From Alteromonadaceae bacterium (lineage in GTDB: Bacteria; Pseudomonadota; Gammaproteobacteria; Pseudomonadales; Oleiphilaceae): a stretch of DNA of 7,823 bases. The stretch spans positions 1-7,823 of the forward strand of contig JABXHG010000338.1 of assembly GCA_013393545.1 (NCBI GenBank), written 5' to 3'. Positions within the stretch are counted from its first letter, which is position 1. Each line of letters opens with the position of its first letter. A model generated the notes under the pieces. It had not been told where the DNA came from, did not search any database, and saw only the letters and a list, made by a program, of their open reading frames with translations. Below are positions 1 to 6,313 of this stretch, in pieces. The position numbers and the translations under genes are program-made.

Positions 1-25
1 TTAGATAAGGTTCAAAAGCTTGATC

Positions 26-208
26 TTACAGTTGTATAGCGGAACTTAAGTTCTCTTTTCGGGTAAAAACACCAACCCAGAACAACACTTCAAAAACCAG
101 TCCGACTAAAATAAATGCGAAGCCACCAGCGTTCATTCCAAAAATGTAACAGGCAACAGCAGCCATAAGAAAAAATAAAGTCAGCAATACTCTTGTGCGC
201 GCTTGCAT
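26..208 (-). CDS. Small two-helix membrane protein of unknown function
   Basis: This encodes a 60-residue protein that I do not recognise. It begins with a short basic stretch (MQARTR). Two hydrophobic segments follow, at about residues 7-24 and 28-48, separated by a glycine-containing turn (GMNAGG). It ends in a short polar tail (TRKENLSSAIQL). This looks like a helical hairpin in the inner membrane, with no visible catalytic or metal-binding residues. The start is supported by an AGGGA ribosome-binding site (216-220) seven bases upstream. It lies on the same strand as the ABC operon, but 121 bases beyond the permease stop, with a hairpin and a candidate promoter in between. It is therefore probably transcribed on its own and need not be part of the export system. 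It could be a small membrane regulator or stress protein, but nothing in the sequence decides this. I am fairly confident that it is a real gene and make no functional claim. Confidence 0.7.
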   Translation of the reverse strand: MQARTRVLLTLFFLMAAVACYIFGMNAGGFAFILVGLVFEVLFWVGVFTRKENLSSAIQL

Positions 209-227
209 GGTTATTTCCCTAATTCAA

Positions 228-257
228 ATTTTATGCTCAGTTAATAAATTTAGTTAA
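228..257 (-). promoter_or_regulatory. Candidate sigma-70 promoter for the 60-residue membrane protein
   Basis: Reading the minus strand, TTAACT (257-252) is followed after 18 bases by TAAAAT (233-228). These match the sigma-70 consensus hexamers at 4 of 6 and 5 of 6 positions. The -10 element lies about 20 bases upstream of the start codon at 208. The region is very AT-rich, so chance matches are likely. The position between a probable terminator and a start codon makes it plausible. Confidence 0.35.
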
Positions 258-299
258 AAAATGAAAATTAACAATTTTTTTAAATTAAAACCGCCAAAG

Positions 300-317
300 A
301 GCCGCATTTCTGCGGCT
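300..317 (-). terminator. Probable intrinsic terminator of the ABC operon
   Basis: The minus strand carries AGCCGC, a six-base AGAAAT loop, and GCGGCT, giving a perfect 6-bp GC-rich stem. It starts 13 bases past the permease stop codon. The U tract is imperfect: CTTT follows directly, then GGCGG, then TTTTAATTT. The position just after the last gene of the operon supports a terminator. The broken U tract makes partial read-through to the small downstream gene possible. No plus-strand gene ends here. Confidence 0.6.
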
Positions 318-329
318 TAATAGCCACCA

Positions 330-2741
330 TTAAAACTGTCGCAAGACCAATCCGGGCTTACGGCTTGCAACCCGCATACTAATGCCTGCTACGGTAAGCC
401 AGCAAATAGCAAAGGTAAGCGCCGCAGCACCTATATATAAAAATGCGCTTTGACTTGCACGCACATTAAACCCAGAGAGCCACCACTCAACTAAAAAGTA
501 GGTACCAGGCAACGCAGCTAAAACGCTAATGCCCATAAGCACCATATACTCTTTAGCTAACGTATTGACGATTTGCATGCGCCTGGCACCAAGTACTTTT
601 CTCATCGCAACTTCTTTGCTGCGTTGCTCTGCGCTAAATGCTGCAAGACCAAACAGTCCAACACAGGTGAGTAGTATCGCTAAGCCTGCAAATAGCATAA
701 TGATGGTACGCTGCCGCTCCTGATTGTGGTACATGGCAGTGAAATCAGCACCAAGCCAGGAGGTACGTATATTCATGCGGTTGAGTCGTTGCTGCAACAT
801 GGTTTCAATGTCCGCGCGTGTACTCAGCGCCGTGGCGGGCTCCAGGTGAATGATCATATTGCCAAATGCCATCGGAGAACGTCCGGCAATAATAACCGCG
901 GGTTCCATGCGCCGCAGCGCAGTACCAACTTGAAAGTCATCAACAACGCCGACAATGTGAAGCTCTGTCGGCATCATGTCGTCAACCATCCAATGCTCAC
1001 CAATCACTTCATTCAGGTTATTGTAGCCAGCCTGACGCGCCAGTGACGTCGTGATAATTGCCGACGCGGTACCTTGCACTTCGCCCATGGTAAACCAGTC
1101 GGCCTGCCGGTTCGGATCAAAATCTCGTCCGGCACGTAAGTTTAAACCGGTGGCTTTAACAATGTTATAGCCCGCCCCAAAACTCGCAACCGGCGGCAGA
1201 CGATCAGCTTCAGTCTGCCCCGGAATTCGCAATGTTGCTATCTGTGAGTAGGTATCCGTAAGGTCAATATCTATGGCGCTGGCAGCAAGCACGCCGGGCA
1301 CAGCGGCAATATCTGTCATCAAGCTTTGACTATCTGACCACAACAGTTGCTCATTATTAATACCATGCACCATCAGTCGTGCTTCGGTTTGATAACCCGT
1401 GTCCTGATTGAGCAAAATATCAAGCTGCTGCTGAAGTATCGCGCTACCAATTAGCAGAGCAACGGTAATAGCCCCCTGCGCCACCAACAACCCCTTGCGC
1501 ACCCACACCGCGGTAGTACCACGCTGCAAATCGCCACTCAGTACCCGTTTGGCATTAAACGCCGAAATAAACAGCGCCGGATAAATACCCGCTAACAAAC
1601 CAATCATGGTACTGCAAAGCAACAACAGCGCACCGAAACTCCCCAAATACTCAAGGTTAATGGGTCGGTTTACCAACCCACTAAAGGCCCCAACACTGAG
1701 CTCTACTATTACTGCGGCAATAAAACCTGCAATGAAGGTCACCATCAGCGACTCAACCATAAACTGACTAAATAACTGCCAGCGGCTAGCCCCTAAAGTT
1801 TTTCTTACACCAACCTCTTTAGCGCGGCTCCCCGAGCGGGCAATACTCATGTTGATAAAATTAATACTCGCGACCAACAGCAATAACCCAGCCAGCACTG
1901 ACGCCGTTAGCAAGGTCGCCTGCGAACCGTTGGTTTTAAATTCATGCGCCAGTTGCGAATGCAGGTGAATGTCGGTGAGGGCGCGTAAGCGAATATGCGA
2001 CATAGCCTGACCGTTATAGGCCTTATCATTCAGTGCCAGTGACACACTTTCCAGTAGCCGTTCAAGATGAGCATCAGCCGGAATCCGCACATACACATAA
2101 GCGTTGTTCAGGCTCAAAGGTTCGCCCAGACTCTCCTCAGAGACTAAACGTAAGGAGTCCACATGGAAGTGACTTTGCTCTGGAAACTCAATAATAGCGG
2201 CTACCGTGAACACTCGATTCTCACTGGTCAGTATCTCGCCAACACTGTCGCTACGCCCAAATAAACGGCGAGACTGCTCAAGCGACAAAGCGATATAACC
2301 AGGGTCGCTGAGCACCCTATCAAGATCACCAGCGATAGTTTCAAAGGTAAAATAGTCGATAAAGTTAGGCTCTATGGCTAAGGACTCAAGTTCTAATGGC
2401 AAGCGTGCGTTTTGCGGACGTACATTCACCGAATCTTTAAAAATTCGGGTGCCTTCAATGCGCGAGTCAAACGCCTGAAACTCATCAATGATGGCCGGGC
2501 TGCTAATAGGAAAGCGCTGCTCTAACGGCACAAAGAATTGTTCAACCCGGTAGGTTTGTTCGGCCTGTGGGTGCATCTGGTCATAACCGCGCTCAAACTG
2601 CACATAAAGCAATATCAATACAGCAGCGGCTAAGCCTACCGATAGCCCAATTAAATTCAGTGCAAGGTGAACTTTTTGGCGCAACAGCGCGCGTAAGCCA
2701 GTTTTTATATAACTGGCGAACATAGAAATTTTCTCACGCAT
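330..2741 (-). CDS. Duplicated MacB/FtsX-type ABC transporter permease
   Basis: This is an inner-membrane permease of 803 residues, about twice the length of MacB-type or LolC/LolE permeases. It consists of two fused permease units. The first unit has a helix at about 24-47, a periplasmic MacB_PCD-like domain (50-270), a helix at 276-298, the cytoplasmic coupling motif KEVGVRKTLGA (308-318), and helices near 329-353 and 366-392. The second unit repeats the pattern: helix 416-437, periplasmic domain 440-675, helix 679-702, coupling motif KEVAMRKVLGA (709-719), and helices near 731-750 and 766-788. One chain should therefore supply both halves that normally dimerise, sitting on an ATPase dimer. 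MacB-type permeases drive periplasmic efflux or lipoprotein extraction mechanically rather than passing substrate through the membrane. The start is supported by GAGGTGAG upstream, and it overlaps the ATPase gene by 8 bases, implying translational coupling. No frameshift or missing segment is seen. The substrate is unknown. Confidence 0.93.
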   Translation of the reverse strand: MREKISMFASYIKTGLRALLRQKVHLALNLIGLSVGLAAAVLILLYVQFERGYDQMHPQAEQTYRVEQFFVPLEQRFPISSPAIIDEFQAFDSRIEGTRIFKDSVNVRPQNARLPLELESLAIEPNFIDYFTFETIAGDLDRVLSDPGYIALSLEQSRRLFGRSDSVGEILTSENRVFTVAAIIEFPEQSHFHVDSLRLVSEESLGEPLSLNNAYVYVRIPADAHLERLLESVSLALNDKAYNGQAMSHIRLRALTDIHLHSQLAHEFKTNGSQATLLTASVLAGLLLLVASINFINMSIARSGSRAKEVGVRKTLGASRWQLFSQFMVESLMVTFIAGFIAAVIVELSVGAFSGLVNRPINLEYLGSFGALLLLCSTMIGLLAGIYPALFISAFNAKRVLSGDLQRGTTAVWVRKGLLVAQGAITVALLIGSAILQQQLDILLNQDTGYQTEARLMVHGINNEQLLWSDSQSLMTDIAAVPGVLAASAIDIDLTDTYSQIATLRIPGQTEADRLPPVASFGAGYNIVKATGLNLRAGRDFDPNRQADWFTMGEVQGTASAIITTSLARQAGYNNLNEVIGEHWMVDDMMPTELHIVGVVDDFQVGTALRRMEPAVIIAGRSPMAFGNMIIHLEPATALSTRADIETMLQQRLNRMNIRTSWLGADFTAMYHNQERQRTIIMLFAGLAILLTCVGLFGLAAFSAEQRSKEVAMRKVLGARRMQIVNTLAKEYMVLMGISVLAALPGTYFLVEWWLSGFNVRASQSAFLYIGAAALTFAICWLTVAGISMRVASRKPGLVLRQF

Positions 2742-3471
2742 GGCTCACCTCACCAGCAGCTTCATTGTTGCTGTGGTTCACGTTGTCACTCACGTTTTCA
2801 GAGACAATACGTCCATCCAGCATACGCACAATGCGGCTGGCATAGCGGGCTTCATGCTCGGAGTGAGTCACCATGACAATGGTGGTGCCTTCTTTATTGA
2901 GCTGACGTAATAGCTGCATCACATCGTCGCTATTTTTCGAGTCAAGGTTCCCGGTTGGTTCATCGGCGAGAATAACCGCAGGGTTAATCACCAAAGCCCG
3001 CGCTACGGCCACCCGCTGTTGCTGACCACCGGAGAGCTGAATCGGCCTATGGTCAGCACGATGATCAATGTTCATTCGCTTAAGAATTTCCTCAGCACGG
3101 GCGCGTCGCTGTTGTCTGGCCTGACCCAGGTATTGCAGAGGCAACTCTACGTTCTCACGTACACTCAGCTCATCAATCAGGTTAAAGCTCTGGAACACAA
3201 ATCCGAGCGCAGATTTACGCAAATCTGCCAGCTTACGCTCGTTGTAAGCTGCAATGTCGGTGCCTTTAAACTGATACGCACCGGAGGTTGGCGAATCGAG
3301 CATGCCTAAGATACTCAGCAGAGTCGACTTGCCACAACCTGAAGGGCCCATAATAGCGACAAAGTCGCCGGCCTGGATATTCAGGTTAATGGCATTCAAC
3401 GCCGTGGTTTCAAGCTGTTCCGTACGAAATACACGAGACACTTTATCCAGGCTGATGAGTGAATCTGTCAT
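2734..3471 (-). CDS. ABC transporter ATPase, MacB/LolD type
   Basis: This is a 245-residue cytoplasmic nucleotide-binding subunit that powers the adjacent permease. All ABC ATPase motifs are intact: Walker A GPSGCGKST (42-50), Q-loop Gln94 in FVFQSFNL, signature LSGGQQQR (146-153), Walker B VILADEP with catalytic Glu171, D-loop GNLD (174-177) and H-loop His203. The motif spelling, especially FVFQSFNLI and LADEPTGNLDS, is typical of the LolD/MacB/FtsE group. The ABC core ends near residue 225. The last 20 residues form a polar Asn/Ser/Glu-rich tail whose role is unknown. The gene lies 11 bases after the adaptor stop and overlaps the permease start by 8 bases, so it is the middle gene of the operon. 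An AAGGAT ribosome-binding site precedes the ATG. The gene name lolD is avoided because the context is an adaptor plus duplicated permease, not lolCDE. Confidence 0.95.
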   Translation of the reverse strand: MTDSLISLDKVSRVFRTEQLETTALNAINLNIQAGDFVAIMGPSGCGKSTLLSILGMLDSPTSGAYQFKGTDIAAYNERKLADLRKSALGFVFQSFNLIDELSVRENVELPLQYLGQARQQRRARAEEILKRMNIDHRADHRPIQLSGGQQQRVAVARALVINPAVILADEPTGNLDSKNSDDVMQLLRQLNKEGTTIVMVTHSEHEARYASRIVRMLDGRIVSENVSDNVNHSNNEAAGEVSHA

Positions 3472-3482
3472 GGTGGTTATCC

Positions 3483-4733
3483 TTATTGTTGTAACTTAAT
3501 ACTATCGGCTTGTTGGAAGTCGCGATAGCTAGATGTAATGATTTTTGTGCCCTCGGACACACCCTCTAAAACTTCAACCCATTGCGGAGTCTGGCGCCCC
3601 AGGCGTACTGGAGTCCGCACTGCGCTAAGCGATTCTTCATCAAACACGTAAACAAAGTGTCCACCACCTTCCTGCAAAAACGGCCCCCGCGGAATGGCCA
3701 AGCGTTGCTGTTCGTCTTTTTCCAGGTGCAACGTCAAATTAAAAGACTGGCCGCGGGTCATCTGAATGTCGTCAGTGAGGTTAAACTCGATTTGAAACTG
3801 GCTACTGGTGACCCGACTGTCGATACGATCCACCTGTAAATCCAGTGTTCTTCCTCCAACCTCTGCGCTGGCAGACATCCCCAGTTGCACCCGGTTGAGG
3901 TAAAACTCGTCAATGCTGGCGACAAGCTTGTAGCGTTCAGGCAAATCGATCTGACCAAGACGGCTGCCCGCTTCCCGAGCTTCCCCCTTTTCCACGTTAA
4001 ATTCACTCAAATAGCCACTGATAGGCGCACGAATCAGTAAGTTATTGACATTCTGGCGGGCAAATTCCAGATTCCGAGTCAGCATTTCGACACTGTCTTC
4101 TAGCTGGTTTAATTGCAGTTCGCGAATCTTTTCTTCTGTGGTTTGGCGCTGACGAGCCAGTTCGAGCAGGCTTTGCTGATAATCCAGTTTTTCTCGCAGG
4201 CTGGTCAGATCTTCAACTGACACCATCGACTGAGCGTGTAATTCTTCGCTTTGAGCAATATGCCGTTTTAGCGTCTGAATTTGATATTTCAAATCCAGAA
4301 TATCGCGCTGTAAGTTGAGGCGGTTGGTTTCCATGGTCATTTGGGTGTTACGCAGAAAATTCATCTGTTCAGTGACCTGAGCCTCCCGGCTAATCAGATC
4401 TAACTGCAAATTAGTATTGCTCAGTTGTACCAAAGGTTCCCCCTTCTCTACGTAGCTGCCCTGCTCCACAAACCGCTCTTCTACTCGTCCACCATCGGTG
4501 AGATCTAAAAACACGGTTTGCTGCGGTACGGCACTGGCACGCAGACTGATACTTTCACGTAATACGCGAGGCTTGACAGTAGCAAGACTAATGTCCTGCA
4601 CCGTGAGAGTGCTGCGTAAACGACTTTCTGAAGAGTTGAGCTGCCACGCGACGGCAACACTCAAAACCAGGATGAGACTCGTCATGCCAAGCATCTTAAG
4701 GGGGAATCGTTTCTTCTTTAACTGTTTGTCCAT
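3483..4733 (-). CDS. Periplasmic adaptor (HlyD/MacA-type membrane fusion protein)
   Basis: This 416-residue protein is the adaptor linking an inner-membrane ABC transporter to an outer-membrane channel. It starts with a basic stretch (KKKRFPLK) and one membrane helix (about 14-31). There is no lipobox cysteine, so it is membrane-anchored rather than a lipoprotein. A lipoyl half-domain follows (about 68-105, with VEERFVEQGSYVEKGEPLVQL), then a long coiled-coil hairpin (106-230), the second lipoyl half (232-263, LLIRAPISGYL), a beta-barrel region (268-340) and a membrane-proximal domain (345-416). The hairpin tip near 161-176 resembles the TolC-docking motif Rxxx-L-x6-S: Leu165 and Ser172 fit, but the Arg position is Gln161. 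It is the first gene of the operon, with the sigma-54 element just upstream. The ribosome-binding site is modest (GAGATAGG). No outer-membrane channel gene is in the window, so a TolC homologue elsewhere is inferred. Confidence 0.93.
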   Translation of the reverse strand: MDKQLKKKRFPLKMLGMTSLILVLSVAVAWQLNSSESRLRSTLTVQDISLATVKPRVLRESISLRASAVPQQTVFLDLTDGGRVEERFVEQGSYVEKGEPLVQLSNTNLQLDLISREAQVTEQMNFLRNTQMTMETNRLNLQRDILDLKYQIQTLKRHIAQSEELHAQSMVSVEDLTSLREKLDYQQSLLELARQRQTTEEKIRELQLNQLEDSVEMLTRNLEFARQNVNNLLIRAPISGYLSEFNVEKGEAREAGSRLGQIDLPERYKLVASIDEFYLNRVQLGMSASAEVGGRTLDLQVDRIDSRVTSSQFQIEFNLTDDIQMTRGQSFNLTLHLEKDEQQRLAIPRGPFLQEGGGHFVYVFDEESLSAVRTPVRLGRQTPQWVEVLEGVSEGTKIITSSYRDFQQADSIKLQQ

Positions 4734-4767
4734 AGCCTATCTCGCGGTTATATCATGCCGTGAGTTA

Positions 4768-4784
4768 TACTAATTTCGTGCCAA
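4768..4784 (-). promoter_or_regulatory. Sigma-54 (-24/-12) promoter of the ABC operon
   Basis: The minus strand reads TTGGCACGAAATTAGTA from 4784 to 4768. The -24 box TGGCACG is a perfect match to the sigma-54 consensus. After the standard 4-base gap, the -12 box is TAGTA instead of TTGCA, keeping the conserved G but changing the C to T. The predicted transcription start is near 4757, about 24 bases before the adaptor ATG. The divergent gene encodes a sigma-54 activator, and activator-like repeats lie at a typical distance upstream, so three independent signs agree. Confidence 0.75.
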
Positions 4785-4832
4785 TTAAATACCTTATAAA
4801 AATCAATGAGTTAATATTTTATCGAATTTCAA

Positions 4833-4849
4833 GTGTCCACTGATGACAC
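4833..4849. promoter_or_regulatory. Putative activator-binding site 1 (inverted repeat)
   Basis: GTGTC and GACAC form a perfect 5-bp inverted repeat around a 7-base centre (CACTGAT). Written on the core found elsewhere in the window, it is TGTCC-N5-TGACA. Its centre (4841) lies about 84 bases upstream of the predicted sigma-54 start, a normal distance for an enhancer site bound by an NtrC-family activator. Binding by the adjacent regulator is inferred from position. Confidence 0.6.
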
Positions 4850-4855
4850 ACCCAC

Positions 4856-4873
4856 GTGTCCATTCATGGATAC
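4856..4873. promoter_or_regulatory. Putative activator-binding site 2 (inverted repeat)
   Basis: GTGTCCAT and ATGGATAC form an inverted repeat matching at 7 of 8 positions around a 2-base centre. GTGTCCA repeats directly from site 1 with a 23-base offset, close to two helical turns, so both sites would face roughly the same side of the DNA. The centre is about 108 bases upstream of the predicted sigma-54 start. The pair could support cooperative binding of activator dimers. Confidence 0.6.
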
Positions 4874-4887
4874 CTGTAAATCTTTCT

Positions 4888-4916
4888 TTGACCCGCTGAC
4901 CAATTTCCGCTTAGAT
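4888..4916 (+). promoter_or_regulatory. Candidate sigma-70 promoter of the regulator-kinase operon
   Basis: TTGACC (4888-4893; 5 of 6 to the -35 consensus) is followed after 17 bases by TTAGAT (4911-4916), a weak -10 match at 3 of 6. Transcription would start near 4923, about 29 bases before the regulator ATG. No -24/-12 element facing this direction was found, so the regulatory genes appear to be made by housekeeping polymerase. The activator sites lie 15-55 bases upstream of the -35 hexamer, so the regulator could also affect its own expression. Confidence 0.4.
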
Positions 4917-4951
4917 AGCCTTTTATAAAGGCGTCAAAGATAAGGGCCTGT

Positions 4952-6313
4952 ATGCCTCGCGTATTAGTAGTTGATGATAATCAGGACATTCTTACTGCGT
5001 GTCGGCTGTGTCTAAAACACCACGTCGATGATGTGCTGACTTTAGTGAACCCAACCGAATTGATGGGTGTACTTAAAGTTAATGAAATTGATCTGGTGCT
5101 GCTCGACATGAACTTCACCCGCGACTCCAGCAGTGGCGAAGAAGGTATTTTCTATTTAAAGCAGATCCTAGCAACTCACCCTGAGTTGCCGGTGATAATG
5201 ATGACGGCTTACGCCGATGTCAGTTTGGCAGTCAGAGCTATGCACCTTGGTGCAAAGGACTTTATTGCCAAACCCTGGGATAACCAGCAATTAATTACGG
5301 CGGTAGAGAGTGCGCTTAAAAGCGCCCATTCTCAAACCGTTGATAATTCATCTTCGCCCTCCACGCCTACTAACGATGAAACGCCATTCATTGGTAACAG
5401 CGAGCCGATGCGTGCCGTTAAGAAAATGATCGAAAAAGTGGCAGGCAGTGACGCTAATGTACTGATTCTGGGAGAAAGTGGAACGGGTAAAGAAGTGGTC
5501 GCGCAGAAAATCCACCACCTGTCTCAGCGCAGTAAACAGCGCTTTGTCAGTGTCGATATGGGAACCCTGCCCGATAACTTGTTTGAGAGTGAGTTGTTTG
5601 GCTATAAAAAAGGCTCTTTTACCGGTGCCACGCAGGACAGTCCCGGGCGTCTGGTGCATGCCAGTCAGGGCACGTTGTTTCTCGATGAGCTGGGTAATTT
5701 GCCTTTGGTTCAGCAAGGTAAACTGCTCACCGCTCTGCAAAATCGCTCCGTTACTGCATTGGGTGCCAGCACGCCAACACCTATTGATATCCGTTTGATT
5801 AGCGCAACCAACGAAAACCTACACCGACAGGTTGCCGATGGCTTGTTTCGTCAGGATCTGTTCTACCGCATCAACACAGTAGAGATTCAGCTACCACCGC
5901 TACGTGAGCGCGGTGGTGATATTGACTTACTGCTCGACTGGTATTGCGACCGTTACACCGCACACTATGGTCGCAGTGGGCTGAGTATTAAAGATTCAGA
6001 TCGCAAATGGCTACGTAGCTACCAGTGGCCTGGCAATGTACGTGAATTAGCGCATAGCATTGAACGAGCCGTGGTGCTCGCCGATAACAAATATCTCGAG
6101 TTCGCTCCCTTAGCGGGCAATACAAAAACCAACAATGACCTACCTTTTGCTACCGATGACGCCGAAGCCAATCCATTCCTGCTTGAGTACGTTGAGCGTA
6201 AAACCATTCAGCAAGCACTACAATTCTATCGGGGGAATATCAGTCACACAGCTAAAGCCCTCGGCCTTACTCGTGGCGCTATGTACCGACGGATGGAGAA
6301 ATACGGCTTATGA
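4952..6313 (+). CDS. Sigma-54-dependent response regulator (NtrC family)
   Basis: This 453-residue transcriptional activator has three domains. The receiver (1-122) has the acidic pocket Asp8/Asp9, phosphoacceptor Asp52, Thr85 and Lys107. Its loop after Asp52 (DMNFTRDSSSGEEG) is longer than usual and lacks the common proline. A Ser/Thr/Pro-rich linker (124-145) leads to an AAA+ domain (146-385) with Walker A GESGTGKE (174-181), sigma-54-contact loop GSFTGA (221-226; usual form GAFTGA), Walker B TLFLDE (241-246), sensor I ATN (285-287), arginine-finger region FRQDLFYR (299-306) and sensor II WPGNVREL (359-366). The C terminus is a Fis-type helix-turn-helix (about 418-453). All parts needed for phosphorylation, ATP hydrolysis and DNA binding are present. 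An AAGGG ribosome-binding site lies just upstream. The gene diverges from the ABC operon, whose promoter is of sigma-54 type, and overlaps the kinase gene by 4 bases (ATGA). The ABC operon is the most likely target. Confidence 0.95.
   Translation: MPRVLVVDDNQDILTACRLCLKHHVDDVLTLVNPTELMGVLKVNEIDLVLLDMNFTRDSSSGEEGIFYLKQILATHPELPVIMMTAYADVSLAVRAMHLGAKDFIAKPWDNQQLITAVESALKSAHSQTVDNSSSPSTPTNDETPFIGNSEPMRAVKKMIEKVAGSDANVLILGESGTGKEVVAQKIHHLSQRSKQRFVSVDMGTLPDNLFESELFGYKKGSFTGATQDSPGRLVHASQGTLFLDELGNLPLVQQGKLLTALQNRSVTALGASTPTPIDIRLISATNENLHRQVADGLFRQDLFYRINTVEIQLPPLRERGGDIDLLLDWYCDRYTAHYGRSGLSIKDSDRKWLRSYQWPGNVRELAHSIERAVVLADNKYLEFAPLAGNTKTNNDLPFATDDAEANPFLLEYVERKTIQQALQFYRGNISHTAKALGLTRGAMYRRMEKYGL

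Noticed and set aside
529..1046. Two plus-strand open frames opposite the permease gene
   Set aside because: They lie wholly inside the well-supported permease on the other strand, have no family resemblance and no convincing ribosome-binding sites.
3019..3839. Plus-strand open frames opposite the ATPase and adaptor genes
   Set aside because: Their compositions follow from the antisense of conserved ABC and adaptor codons. They have no recognisable domain and overlap intact genes.
4734..4951. Search for a sigma-54 promoter facing the regulator gene
   Set aside because: No TGGCAC-like -24 box with a spaced TTGC-like -12 box is visible on the plus strand; only a weak sigma-70-type pair was found.
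5348..5798. Open frames on both strands within the AAA+ part of the regulator
   Set aside because: The regulator frame has every catalytic motif in place here; the alternatives show no motif or start signal and are shadows.
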